A stretch of DNA of 64,000 nucleotides from Nitzschia sp. DOCU1 (Eukaryota > Bacillariophyta > Bacillariophyceae > Bacillariales > Bacillariaceae). The notes under the pieces are model-generated. The model did not search any database. It saw only the letters and a list, made by a program, of their open reading frames with translations, and was not told the DNA's origin. Location: the NCBI GenBank assembly GCA_951394045.1, contig OX595988.1:434001-498000 (forward strand), read 5' to 3'. This document shows, one piece after another, positions 42,452-54,209 of this stretch (the first letter of the stretch is position 1; each line of letters opens with the position of its first letter). A program made the position numbers and the translations under genes.

Positions 42452-45407
42452 TTACGGACCATTACCTTCTGTCCTACGCGATACCGCTTTGTTGTTTTGG
42501 ATAATACGAGATTGCTTTTGTTCCTTAATTAATTTCCAGTTAGTAGCTTCGAACCGGGTATTGAGAATAGCATTGCGGCCAAACACCAGCTGTGTTGGCA
42601 TTGCCTGCATCGTTGTGTGATACGTTGCGCGTATGGCAAACATCGTGGCCGCCAGGACTCCATCCAGCGACTCCGTGTCTTCGGAGTTTTGCAACTCGAA
42701 AGTGCGAATCATGTTCCCTATGGTTTGGTGAACTCACTCGATAATCGAATTAGCCTGCGGGTTTCGCGCTGTAATTGGCTTAGTCATCACACCATAGTCT
42801 TCGCGCACCATTCTTTGGAATTCTCCCATGAATTCAGTCCCGCGGTCATAAATAATCTTTTGTGGCCACGGATATCGCGTGAACCACGCCATTTTGGCAG
42901 CACTGGCTATCGAAAAGGCTTCCTTATTTGCTATACGTACCATCTCGAACCATCCGGTTGCGGGATCTATCATAGTGAGACACCATAGCTGTAATGTCTT
43001 CTTACTACCTAGTTGTTTTATCTTGTATGGACCTGTCAGGTCGACACATAGTGTATCCCAGGGGTCTATTTCTGCCGCCTTGGGTGGAAGATGCCCGTAC
43101 TTGATTGTCTTTCGCTTTGTCAGCTGACATGTTGGACAGGACTTGCAGATCCGCTCAACATCGCCGCGGATGTTCTTCCAGTAGAAGTGTTGTCGAATCG
43201 TTTGTTCAGTACGCGTCTCTCCCGGGTGACAAAGCATCTCGTGATACCACTTGACGCACCGTTTCTGGAGACTCGTTGGGAGAACAATCTTGTCCTTGCG
43301 TACTATTAGTTCTTGCTTCTTTCCGCCCCCACAAAAGACTTTGACTGAATATCTCGGGTTTGTGCGTACTTTAGCTAATAAGGCGCGATCGGCATTCTGC
43401 ATGCGTGCAATGTATTGTAAGTGAGTGGAAATGCGTCGCGCGGTAATTCGTCGCCCCCAAAAAACTCAATTAAGTGCGATTCGGGGAAAGCTCTATTGTC
43501 GAGATCGAGTCGACTAAGTGGGTCCGCAACGACGTTATGTTCGCCCTTGATGTATACAAGTTCGGGGCCAAACTCTTCGATTAAGAGGCGCCAACGCATG
43601 ACGCGCTCCATGTTAAATTCTTTATACGTAAGATTTTTATGGTCTGTGAAGACTCTGATTTGCTGTCCCAAAAGGATATTGCCAAATTCCTTAAGTGTTT
43701 CGACGATAGCTAAAAGCTCTCTTTCCACGTTTGCGCCGGACTTAGTTTTGGACTATAGAACGCAATCGGTTTCCCGCGTTGCGATAACACTGCACCTAGC
43801 TGAGTATGACTAGCATCGGTGTGTATTTCAAAAGGTATGTTGAAATCAGGGTATGTTAGTAGTGTCTGCCTACTTATAATTCGTTTCATCATGTCGAAGG
43901 CATTCTGCTCGGACGGACCCCATTGCCATTTGTGCAGTATACCGGAATATAGTGGGCTATGGAATAGCGCACTAATTCAACAATATGTAATTCCCCGCAC
44001 TCTCATACAAGAGAGCTCCAGTAGCGCAGTGGTACTGCCTACAATCACCTTCTAAGCAAGGTCGAGGGTTCGAGACCGAACTCCTCAATCCCTTTTTCGC
44101 GCGCATACGCCGACTAGCGCACGGCGTAGTGCATTTGGCTTCTTTAGAAGTTAGTGCACTCAGAGGGGCTAGAACTTCGGAGCGACAAATCCACATGTCG
44201 CGATAGTAGTTAACTACGCCTATGAACTTGCGTAGTTCACGTTTGTTAGTAGGTGCTTTCATAGCATGAATAGCATCTACTTTCTTTGCGACTGGTTGGA
44301 TTCCGTCTCGCGTTATCCAGTACCCCAGATACTCCAGTTCGCCTCGGGCGAAGAAGGATTTTCGGGCATTCACCTTAAGACCGGTGTCACGTAGACGCTT
44401 GAAAATGACTTCTAGTTTCTCTAGGTGGTCATTAAAGTCGCCTTTAGTTAGTTCTAGTAAATCGTCGATGTACACTCGTACGTACTCTAGATCTTCAAAG
44501 AGGGTGCCCATTTTCTCTTGGAAAATGTCGGGACAATTTGAGAGTCCCATCGGCAAGCGTTGCATTTCGTACTTGCCCCAAGGGAGTACGATAGTACATA
44601 GCTTCTTACTATCTGGACTTAACTCTGGTAGTAGCCCATGTTGAGGTCGAGACTCGTCGCGTACTGAAAGCCTTCTAGCTTCATCAGTAAGTCCTGAATC
44701 TTTGGGATTGGATACGGCTTACGTTTAATCCGTTTATTCAATTCTCTGAAGTCGTTGATGAATCGAACTGTTCCATCCTTTTTGGGGATGATAAAGGTGG
44801 GCGCACCCCATTCGGAGCGATTCACCTTTTTGAGTACTCCGACTTGACAGAGTCGTTCGACTTCATCACGGAGGGTACATTCATACGCTTTCGGCACGGG
44901 ATACGCTCTGGCATGGTACGGCTTGGCACCTTCTACTAGTTCGATATCATAGGGGGCCCCATGCCATCGGCCAAGGGTACCATCGAATAAGGTCTGATAC
45001 TTTGTCAGTAGCTGTTCTAGCTTACTCTGCTCATCCTCACTAAGGTGACCTTGTTCTCTAGCTATGCTGCACGCATCGGCTTTCTCGTACTTGGCGTCAA
45101 GAATTTCCTTGACACGGTCCGACATCTCATCAACGTGTCCGCGTTCATGTACATGATACGATGTTGCCGTCGTCACATCTATTTCTTTCATTGGCATACG
45201 TGCATCGTCCCATTCTACTTCCATAGCTTTGAAGTCGATCACTAGACCTAGCTCTTGCATGAGGTCTCTGCCTATAATCATATCATAGTTACCTAGATCG
45301 TCCACTAGGTGAAAGTCCCACTCGATCAATCGATCGTCGTGTAGTTCTGGTAGACTGAGTTGCGTGGTCACGCGTTCAGTACACTTATAAGTGTAGCCCG
45401 GGAGCAA
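42452..45407 (-). pseudogene. Gypsy pol: protease tail, RT, RNase H, integrase; broken
   Basis: From right to left: the protease tail (NYDMIIGRDLMQELGLVIDF) and the RT fingers (PTFIIPKKDGTVRFINDFREL) end in a frameshift at 44620 after MGYY. RT resumes (KLCTIVLPWGKYEMQRLPMG) with the catalytic YIDD near 44465. A SINE-like insertion (43973-44114) follows. RNase H starts with TDASHTQLGAVLSQRGKPIAF, shifts frame at 43720 (after LSPAQT) and ends with TDHKNLTYKEF. The integrase has the H-H-C-C finger (WYHEMLCH ... CPTC) and D, D, E residues (CVDLTGP, YDRGTEF, NSIIE). A TGA at 42734-42736 interrupts it just after the catalytic Glu, then the frame continues to 42452. Enzymatically dead. Confidence 0.85.
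43973..44114 (+). mobile_element. tRNA-derived SINE-like insertion
   Basis: A 142-bp unit inside the Gypsy RT/RNase H junction, flanked by the 8-bp direct repeat TAGCGCAC (43965-43972 and 44115-44122). On the plus strand it contains an A-box-like TAGCGCAGTGGTA (about 44023) and a B-box-like GGTTCGAGACC (about 44068) at the spacing of a tRNA, followed by CCTTTTT as a Pol III stop. The T-arm and acceptor cannot pair fully, so it is not a working tRNA. An 8-bp duplication fits LINE-mediated retroposition. Confidence 0.65.
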
Positions 45408-45841
45408 TAAAAAACGGAGCGTGGGTTGGTTGCCGCTCCATTTTCTATCGTACTGGCGCGGTAAGGTGGGCGCTCAGGACAATGGGCCATTGATAGTGTC
45501 GTGAGTAAGCACGACAAGTAACAATGTTACATACCACCCAAACCCAAACCTAGTGTTAGTTAATTGCTCGTGGGGGTTCAGCACCTAAAAGTTGGTAGAG
45601 ACGAGTGTTAGTTGATCGCTCGTTGCGGGTGATAGTGAGTTGCTCGGGGATGCGTTTCGCACGGACGCGGTTGGCCTGTATTATCAAAAGGTTATGAGCC
45701 TTCGACTCCTTCGACCACAATGGGTCAGTCGGCGAACTGATCGAGCTCTCGGCGTCAATTGATCTGCAACGGGCATGATTGATTACTGCGCAGTTGGTGT
45801 TCCTACTTCGTTTCGTCGGGTCCAAAACGAACGAACCGTCA

Positions 45842-47441
45842 GGGACACCAACGAAAATATCGCACGATGCCAATTTTGGCGATACGTGGCGATGGACAGA
45901 CCTCATCGCAGTTACGCCAAGTAGCAATGGCGCGGGAAGGCGCGCCATCCGAATTTTCGAGTACCCCAACGGATACAAAAGCAGTTTTGGTTGGTTAATT
46001 TCTTTTTATATTGATATTGTTTCCTTAGGGTCTTTTAATATTTTTGTATGTGCTTCAGTGATTCAACGGACACGTCGGTCGTCCAATGAATCATAGCCAG
46101 ATCACCCCTTAATTATCGAGTGACTCGCAAGCGACATTCGGGCGTCCTTCGGCGACATTTCGTCGCCTTGTATCACCGACTGTCGCGAGTGTCACCGACT
46201 ATCGCCCGAGTGTCGCCTTCCACTAGGGGCTATAATCAGTCAGTCCGCTTCATTCGTGAAAAGCAACCGCCACAATCTCGAGGTTTTGTTGTGAAAAGGG
46301 ATCACAAACCACGATGGCAGCATTCACAAAACCAGCATGTCGACAACCAACAACAAGAACAAAAGGAGAAAGAAGGAGGACAATACCCGTAACTTCGGGG
46401 CCTCAGTCCCCATGGTAATCGATGCCACCACTGCCAACCCCGCGAAAAAGCGCAAAGAACGTGCTGCTCCAAACGCCGCCGCCAAGGCGCCGCGGCAACC
46501 CACACCTGCTCAGCGCAAAAGAGAGAAAGAGCGGCAGGCCAAAGCGACGCCTAAACAACAATCCACAACGGATGAAACCCTGCCAATTGCCGCCAACACA
46601 ACTCCCAATTCCCGCCAATTCATTCCCACAAAGAGCCAATTAAAGGAATCTGACACGTCGGAGCGCATAAATTGAATTCGACTCGTCGGAGTGGGACCTT
46701 GGCGACATGCCGGCGACACTATGTCCGCGACATTCGGAGACACTATGTCCCCAAGTTTCGCCGAGTGTCGCAAGTGTCGCCAAATATCGCAAAAGTGTCA
46801 CGGAATCGTGGCGAATCCCAACGAATCCAAAGAAGCGGCGACATTGGGTGTTACCCTGCGATGCCAGGCGACGAGAGAGAACAAAATGTCTCCGAGTGTC
46901 GCCCATACTCGGCGACACTATGTCTCTAAGTATCGCCGAGTTTCGCCATGTGTCGCCGGAGAATCTTCTTTCTTTTCCTCATTAGAGTTTCCACACTCTC
47001 CGGCGACACGTGGCGAAACTCGGCGATCCTTGGCGATGTTGGAGACACTCGGGCGACACTCCTTTGTCGCCTTGGCGATAGGCCGGCGACACTCGGGAGA
47101 CAGTCGGGGAAACACGGAGACAATAAGTCTCCGAATGATGCCCGAATGTCGCTTACGAGTCATTCGATAAGTAAGGGGTGATCTGGCGATGATTCATTGG
47201 ACGACCGACGTGTCCTTTGAATCATTGAAGCACATACAAAAATATTAAAAGACCCTAAGGAAACAATTTCAATATAAAAAGAAATTAACCAACCAAAACT
47301 GCTTTATTATCCGTTGGGGTACTCGAAAATTCGGATGGCGCGCCTTCCCGCGCTATTGCTCCTTGGCGTAACCCCGAGGAGGTCTGTCCATCGCCGCGTA
47401 TCGCCAAAATTGGCATCGTGCGATATTTTCGTTGGTGTCCC
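45842..47441. mobile_element. foldback-type DNA element with about 325-bp inverted arms
   Basis: The left arm (45842 to about 46165) is the reverse complement of the right arm (about 47115 to 47441) over more than 300 bp with scattered mismatches and small gaps. Outermost bases read GGGACACCAACG on the left. If the end is GGACACC, both sides are flanked by CAG, a candidate 3-bp target duplication. The 950-bp centre holds dozens of GTCGC/GGCGAC words (GGCGACACT, TCGGCGACA) in both orientations, like subterminal transposase-binding repeats. It also holds one Lys/Ala-rich ORF (46337-46675, 112 codons) of unknown meaning. It lies within the broken protease region of the Gypsy element. Confidence 0.75.
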
Positions 47442-47939
47442 AGGTCATCATCCTCATCTCTTGTGTATCGATGATCATGATCATCGTCGTCGTCCATCCG
47501 CCATCGGTTCATCAACAGCACTGCGCGAAAAGTGCGCGAGCAGACGGGCACGCGCACGCCAGCATTCACAGCGTCGATAATTATTGATGTCCTACATAGT
47601 GTCGAATCAAAAGGCTGATAAAGGCCACGCACATAGCTTCAACATACGTCTACATATCATCACACATATGCTTGAAATTTAAATTTAATTAGAGTTGTGA
47701 CACGTCTACACCAATCACAGTGCGCGATTTTGCGGACCAAAAAACTTAAATCCGCCACAAGAAAATTCACAAAACTTTCCGTACCGCTCAACCTTGCGGA
47801 GGGCATCGCCCAAAACACGTACGCACGTACCCGCGCGCCCCGATTAGAAAGGAGCATCCTTGCTTTATTGGATGCGATGATGAGGGGACGCTCCGCACAA
47901 CTACCGCTCATAGTCGTGAATACAGTAGTCGCTTTGTGA

Positions 47940-48303
47940 GTCTTTATTTTTAGTTTACTCTAGCGCTGCTCTTCTTCCAGAGACAGCCACTACCGCCAGA
48001 GTCAAGAAGTGGTGCCTTGACGGTTACTACTTGTTGCCAACGTCCGCCGCGTTAGTTAACACGAGCAAACGTGATCGGTACTAGATAACTGGATTTTTGT
48101 CGTTTGTTTGAGCCTACGGTTCGACTACCTCGAATAGTGTTCAATAAGTAAAGCTCGCGCTCGCGCTGTGCTTCCGCCAGACATGCATCGAGAGAGCTGA
48201 AACTTCGAGATTTCGTTAGTTTAACGAAATTCCTGCTTGCGTGTGATTTTTGCAAATTTTGGGTTGCGCTCATAACGCAATCGCTGTTGTAAAATAATTC
48301 CAT
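47940..48303 (-). pseudogene. Gypsy pol N-terminus and protease start, broken
   Basis: An 83-codon frame (48052-48303; SRSFSSLDACLAEAQRE, then PITFARVN) ends in TAA where the sister copy at 59.3 kb has CAA. Reading on in the same frame gives VVTVKAPLLDSGGSGC, the aspartic protease DSG motif, near 48000-47970. The protease then breaks off; its tail is found 2.5 kb away at 45.4 kb, so the foldback element and flanking unclassified DNA (about 45.49-47.95 kb) split this gene. Confidence 0.65.
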
Positions 48304-48314
48304 CTGTTGGACAT

Positions 48315-49122
48315 TAGCTTACCTTTACGGGACAGCAATCCATGATCCACACGAGAGATGCAGGACAAAATGTCCCGGAAAAGTTTGTCTGATCAAATTT
48401 CCCCCTATGTAAAATAGTGCTAATTTGATCATTTGAACTTCACAGGACAAATGTCCTCCATTCAATATTGGACTCCAAGGACTAACTTTTTCAATGACCC
48501 TGCGCGCACCTCCCGTGATTGGCCACTTGACTCTTCTCAAAAATCCCACCGACCATCGGCATGATCATTTCATTTTTCTACAACAACTCGTGATGGATTC
48601 GAGGTATACGATATTAGCATCCGCCCGTCCTCTTCAAGAATTATCAGGCAAATTCTTCATGCTGGGAGTTAGAGAAATGGGGGGATGCCGGTGAACAATG
48701 CAGCAATCAAACATCAGGGGGCAGTAAAAGAGGACAATATTTTGGATTAGTGAGTTCTTGCCGAACGATTTGTTCCCATCATTCATAACTTGTGCTCGTT
48801 TGTTGCCACTATTGCAAGAAAGTCTGGTGCGACAATTGCAAAATCTGAGGTTGGCAAACACAGTACTAGTACTAATGAGTAGCAGCAGCAGTAATGAGAA
48901 TCCATAATAACTAATACTATCAATAGCGTTGTCTTCGTTGTTGACGTAATAGTAGTAACAGTCAAAAATCAACATCGCGGCGGGAGGTGGTGGTTGGTTG
49001 AAAGCGTTTGTGACTCAATTGACTGGTGTCCAACGTGCTCGAGTCAGTCAATTGGATGTTCAAACTTATCGAGTCACGGGCATATGTTTGCTGGACATTT
49101 GTCCTGCAAAATTCGTACTATA
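48315..49122. mobile_element. 808-bp unclassified insertion in Gypsy element
   Basis: Comparison with the sister copy (58980-59110) shows that DNA between 48315 and 49122 is absent there. It is flanked by the 5-bp direct repeat GACAT (48310-48314, 49123-49127). The insert contains several GGACAAATGTCC-like palindromic words near both ends but no clear terminal inverted repeat and no ORF with recognisable content. Class unknown. Confidence 0.55.
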
Positions 49123-49212
49123 GACATCGTCCCTACGGATAGAACTAGTGTAATCGTTCGATTTACCACTATTGTCATTATTGTATTCACACGTAGTCAC
49201 CGGCTCACACCG

Positions 49213-50400
49213 TCAATCCATTTTGACATCGCTGTCGCTGCTGACACTGAGTTTGTCGAAATCAGGAAGATCGTTGAGATCATCCATGTCGTAATTGAAG
49301 TTATCCATCGAGGGAGGATCTTCGGCCTTGCGTTTCTTTGCAGATTGCTTGACCGCGTTCTCGACCATCGACTTGATATAGGCGTGAAGCTCGCCTGTTT
49401 TCTTTTTCTTTTCGCCTTTGCCATCTTTATCGCTGCGGCGCCAGGTTTTGTTTTCAAAGCGGGCCTTTTTGAAACAACCTCCGACGTTGGAATGGGCAGA
49501 TGCCATCTTCTTTGCCTGGTCCTTTAAAATAAGGCAATCATGGGAAGCGTGTGTGTTGTTAGCTCCATGATACAAGCATTTGTACTTAGCGGCCTTACCG
49601 TCGGTTCCCGCTCTCGGGCCTCCGCGCTTCCTCTTCGAGGGATTTTCGTCATTTGACTTGCCATGCTTGTCCGCCTTCTTGCTGAGGGCTTCCTTGATCT
49701 CTTCGGTGGCTTCCAATCGTTCGCAGAAGTCCACGAAGTCTTGAACCGTGTTTTCCATTGGTTCGAATCCCTGGAGGATCATCTCCTTACGCCACTTGGC
49801 GGGGATTCCAAACTCGCAATTCTCCATGAGCTCGTCATCGGGAATTTTGTTTTTCCTGCCTTTCTTGTCGAATAGTGCGAGGTGTTCATTTAGCTTGCGG
49901 AACCGAGCTACATATGCCTTCATCGTCATCGTCGGGGGCTTTCGGCAGATCCGATGCATATAACGCTTTTGAAGTTGCACCGCACGTTTGGGGAGGACAT
50001 AGGCCATAACCGCGTGCAAACATTTTTCGAAATTGTCAGGGTTTTCGGCTTTGAGTTCCGAGGCCTTCGCATTGAAAGCCGCCAATACCTGGCCTTTCAG
50101 CAAATTGCGTGTTAAAGCGTATTGTTGAGGTCCCGTAGTGAGGTCCTGACCCGCGATCACATCCTTGAGTCCGAGGATAAGGAAAAGGAACCACTCTTCG
50201 GGCGTTCCATCAGTGAAATGCGGTTGTTTGATGCGTCACGTCAAGGACTTTTTATCCTTTGGATCAATACGCAAGTCGTATTGACTGTACGCACCGTCCT
50301 TGAGCTCCTTTGGCTCGGGCCGTTCAATACTGATCGGCGCTGACTTAAAGCCCTGCTTCTCGGCAGCGGCCTTTTTAGGAATTTTGTAGGTTGTCTTCAT
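49213..50400 (-). pseudogene. Gypsy gag with one in-frame stop
   Basis: Starts at ATG 50400 (MKTTYKIPKKAAAEKQGFKS). A TGA at 50236-50238 interrupts after DPKDKKSLT; the sister gag at 57.8 kb has CGA (Arg) here. The rest is open to 49213 (PEEWFLFLILGLKDVIAG, HRICRKPPTMTMKAYVARF) and ends in an acidic tail. A CLYHGANNTHASHDC pattern near the middle resembles a CxxH-type zinc knuckle. Only this one lesion separates it from an intact gag. Confidence 0.8.
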
Positions 50401-50435
50401 CTTGCTCACGCGTGTGACGTGAAGTGTTAACACTG

Positions 50436-50872
50436 TGCACTACGCTGAAAGTACGATGAAAAAGTTGTAGTGGAAATAATTGTGAGATCTAAAGTTATCG
50501 CTGATTCTATCGCTTTTAGATCACCGGAGTCTTTCCTCAACGCATCCTGTATGCGTTGGATACAACTCCCACCTCAAGGTCTATAACTCGATACCGTTGG
50601 AACTTCTAGTCCAGTGGTAGACGTCGATGGCTCGCCGCGCTTGCAACGGTCGACATCATTGCTCGTCAGCCACGCCGGCCTTGCCCGTCCGTCCGTGCAT
50701 CCACAGACGTTTGACCAAGTCGACGTCAGCCAGGTATGTATCTAAGGTATGTTGGTACTACATGTAGGCCATTGTGTGTACTCATCGTTCGAACATTCTA
50801 TCATTCCAATGTTGCAACGTTCTAACGTTCTAACTACTTGTTAGATCTAGCAGGGTATTCTAGTGTACTGCA
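50436..50872 (-). repeat. 5' LTR of Gypsy element
   Basis: 437 bp. The side facing gag is followed (element sense) by CAGTGTTAACACT, a 12-bp palindrome plus C also present in the sister copy. Outer side abuts the target duplication CAAG at 50873. Confidence 0.9.
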
Positions 50873-51414
50873 CAAGAACATGCTCTATTACCGGCCATTT
50901 TTCTAAAGTTGCCGCTTTTGCCAATCTTCTGCCCCCAATGAGCATTGTGGCTGAAAATCAGTGTGGTCCTCATATTGCCCCGGAAATATCTCAAAGCATG
51001 GCAACTCTATCTTCTTATTACCTGTTACCCTTGTATTGCCCCACACAAGAATAAGACGGCAAAGCCCGTTAGTGGTTTCTTTCTTTTACCTTGTTTCACC
51101 TTCACTAAATAGCATACCTTATTTGCCTCTGATGCTGCCTTTTGTTGACTCCTCTCGTTGTAGTTTGTCACCCATGCATTTTGTCAATCCCACTCGCTGT
51201 TGCTTGTCGCTCGTGCAGAAGGAACCCGTGCAGCAGCAACCATCGAACCGGTGATGCTGTTGTTGGTGGCAGCATGCAGCCTTTTGTCAACTCCTCTCAT
51301 TGCCGCTTGCTGCTTCTTGTGCAGCGGCAACTGTCGACCGGTGGGCCACACTGTTGTTGATCACTCAGATTGGTCGCCCCAGGGGAATGGCAAGGACAAC
51401 ATCATTCTTCTCAC

Positions 51415-51810
51415 AATCCAAGTGCTCCCTGTTTTTGGTAGCGTCCATTATGTTTCACATAAAGTCATTTTTGTAGCCTTGTGACCCTGGCGTCACGTTT
51501 GTTTGTTCTTTAAGTGAATGAAGTGCTGGGATGTGCTGCGGTGGAGGGCCGGTTGAATATGTGGTGGGCATGACTTATACAACAGAAACAGATGCACCGA
51601 ATGTTTTTGGTTGCGTCCATTAAGTTTCACATATAGTCATTTTTGTGGCCTTGTGATACTGGCGTCATGTTTTGATTGTTCTTTCTGTATATGAATTGGT
51701 GGGATGTGCTGCTGTGGAGGGTCGGACGAATATGTGGTTGGCATGGCATACAAAGGAAACAGATGCGCCAAATGTTTTTGGTATCCTCCATTAAGTTTCA
51801 CATAAAGTCG
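51415..51810. repeat. tandem repeat, period about 170 bp, 2.3 copies
   Basis: TTTTTGGT-GCGTCCATTA and following GTTTCACATA-AGTC recur at about 51433, 51604 and 51774, with the intervening sequence (GGGATGTGCTGC-GTGGAGGG) also matching. Confidence 0.75.
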
Positions 51811-51835
51811 TCCGTTTGACCACCATGCTCCAGCA

Positions 51836-52215
51836 CCAACCACCGGCTGGTTGTTATCTTGATATTCTCACAGAATAATATCAAATTGTTACTCCTTGGG
51901 CGACAATACTTTCCAACAAGCTTGCAATTGAAGGAAAGTGATGCACCGAATGTTTTTGGATGCGTCCATTCGGCTTGTTGATATCTTGATATTCTCACAG
52001 AATAATATCAAATTATTACTCCTTGGGCAACAATACTTTCCAACAAGATTGCAATTGAAGGAAAGTGATGCACCGAATGTTTTTGGATGCGTCCATTAAC
52101 TTTCACGCTCCAGCACCGGCCGGCTTGTTGATATCTTGATATTCTCACAGAATAATATCAAATTGTTACTCCTTGGGTGACAATACTTTCCAACAAGCTT
52201 GCAATTGAAGTAGAG
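51836..52215. repeat. tandem repeat, three copies of 120-146 bp
   Basis: The block with TTGATATCTTGATATTCTC, CAGAATAATATCAAATT and ACTCCTTGGG-GACAATAC is present three times (starting about 51857, 51978 and 52124). Copies are joined by the GATGCACCGAATGTTTTTGG word shared with the previous array. Confidence 0.8.
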
Positions 52216-53039
52216 GATTGGCACGTTTAGCCATGCATCGGACAGTGGCTCATTCTTGCAATGGTTCAAATTGAGAAAATTGTTGGCTAGAGGTATCGAA
52301 CCCCCCCCCCCTTGGCTCCGACTCGGAGCTTGGTCGATTCAGGGTTTATTGTCTTCTCTCAGATCTGAAATGCACGTTTGTTCTTGGTACTCGGAACAAT
52401 TCTACCGCAAGATACAGACGTCTTTGTGGACAATCTTGCTACTAACTGCACTTTCGATCATTCTTCTCCAATTGGAAATCCCCAAACAATAGCGAATTAT
52501 TGCACGAAGTAACTGCAACAACATTCGACCACCGGATGTGAATAATGGTCAGGCGGGTGAAGAAAATGGGGTTTTAGTTGGATTGTTCCATGTAATGGTC
52601 ATGTTTCCGACGGAATACAACCACTCTCAAAGCATTACTCTGCTCCGACCAAAGCAATTTGACAGTGCAATAATGCTGGTATTCATTAACACAAACGCCA
52701 GTATCAGTGCAAAACGGCTAGGCCCTATTTCCCTTTTTCATATAGCCATTTTCCCCCTTCACAATGAACCATTTTCCCCCTTTTTAATGCACACATACCA
52801 TACATACTGTCGTTGCCATTCACTATTCGACCATCCCCATTCATAATTTATCATTTATCCTTTCACTATTGGAACATCCCCATGCATAATTTAACATTTA
52901 TCCCTTCACTATTGGCACTCCCCAACCCTAAGGATTGACCCACCATTTGGAATAGAGAATCCTGTCCCGAAAAAAAGCCCAATGACCTTTATATAATTGG
53001 ATGCTAAGTTATTAATGTCAAGCCATGAATTGACCACTG

Positions 53040-53340
53040 TATCCCAAAAAGGACGACCCAGCGATACAGTGCATGTTTCGCTATGCAGGGCAGAAAGGCA
53101 GAGTAGAGGGGACAACGGGGACTGCGCACAAAAAGGGCGATCTAAGGAGACAGTGGTTATTGTCGCTATGCTGGGCAGAAAGGCATAGTAGAGGATACAA
53201 TGGGGAATGCCACACAAGAAAGGCAAAGTAGAGGGTACAACGAGGCCTGCCGCACAAAAAGGACGATCTATGGAGACAGCGATTATCGTCGCTATGCCGG
53301 GCAGAAAGGCACAGTCCAGGTTACAACGGGGAATGCCACG
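53040..53340. repeat. short tandem copies of about 85-110 bp
   Basis: Units containing GGGCAGAAAGGCA-AGT, ACAACGGGGA-TGC, CACAAAAAGG-CGATCTA and GGAGACAG follow each other about three times with length variation. Confidence 0.65.
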
Positions 53341-53343
53341 CAA

Positions 53344-53935
53344 CTCTTTCAAACCATTCTCCACCAATATCCGTCAGATCGTGCTAGAACCTGGATGTAA
53401 TGTTGATGCATTCATTGATGGAGGCTGGGACCAACTCCTGCATGGATCCGAGGTTCGGCCATGGAGCTGTGGTAGTTAGTCTTGGTCCTGCGCGTCATGT
53501 CGCCTAGGAACTGCTCCAAAGAGCACTCTTTCAAACCATTCTCCACCAATATCCGTCAGATCCTGCTAGAACCTGGATGTAATGTTGATGCATTCATAGA
53601 CGGAGGCTGGGACCAACTCCTGCATGAATCCGAGGTTCAGCCATGGAACTGCTGTAGCTAGTCTTGCGCCGGCACGTCATATAGTGTAGATAATGGGTCT
53701 CTTTCAAGCCATTCTCCATCAATATCCGTCAGATCGTGCTAGAACCTGGATGTAATGTTGCTTCATTCATTGATGGAGGCTGGGACCAACTCCTGCATGG
53801 ATCCAAGGTTTGGCCATGGAGCTGTGGTAGTTAGTCTTGCGCCTGCACATTGTGTGCCCGGCACTCTTTCAAGCCATTCTCGATCAATATCTGGCAGATC
53901 CACAAGTAGCTACTGGAGATGGGAGGTAGTAGTGA
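53344..53935. repeat. tandem repeat, period 165-182 bp, four copies
   Basis: Copies begin CTCTTTCAAACCATTCTCCA (or AAGCC) at 53344, 53526, 53699 and 53864. The first three are complete, the fourth is truncated. Similarity is high through CCTGGATGTAATGTTG and GGCTGGGACCAACTCC. Confidence 0.85.
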
Positions 53936-54209
53936 CCGTAGTAGCCTGATCCAAGTCCTAAACAAAAAGGACTTTCCATCATCAAGATATCCCTGTCATT
54001 GTTGTCCAGGATGCGAAAGAGCAGAAGATGCTAGCAAATTGGACTCTCTTTGCACGGCCTCAATGGTGACACATCATAGATTGATAGAGCCTGAATGTCT
54101 TGTTTGAATGCTGCAAGATGGCACATTTGATCCAAGTCCTAAACAATAACGACTTTCCATTGTCAAGATATCCCAGTCGTTGTTGCCCGGAGTCCATGTC
54201 ATAGGTTCC

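Larger units (their letters stand above)
41801..50872 (-). mobile_element. Ty3/Gypsy LTR retrotransposon on minus strand, decayed and nested
   Basis: 9072 bp between LTRs of 458 bp (41801-42258) and 437 bp (50436-50872), flanked by the 4-bp duplication CAAG (41797-41800, 50873-50876). Reading leftwards from the right LTR come gag, the start of pol, protease, RT, RNase H and integrase: the Gypsy order, with integrase last. It carries at least three foreign insertions (808-bp unclassified, the foldback element at 45.8-47.4 kb, a 142-bp SINE-like unit), which explains its length. Several in-frame stops are C-to-T changes. An LTR-gag sister copy lies at 57.3-59.3 kb. Confidence 0.9.

Noticed and set aside
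52265..52330. Minus-strand GGGTTCGATACC next to a poly-C run as a tRNA
   Set aside because: The homopolymer sits where stem bases should be, and no D-arm was found.
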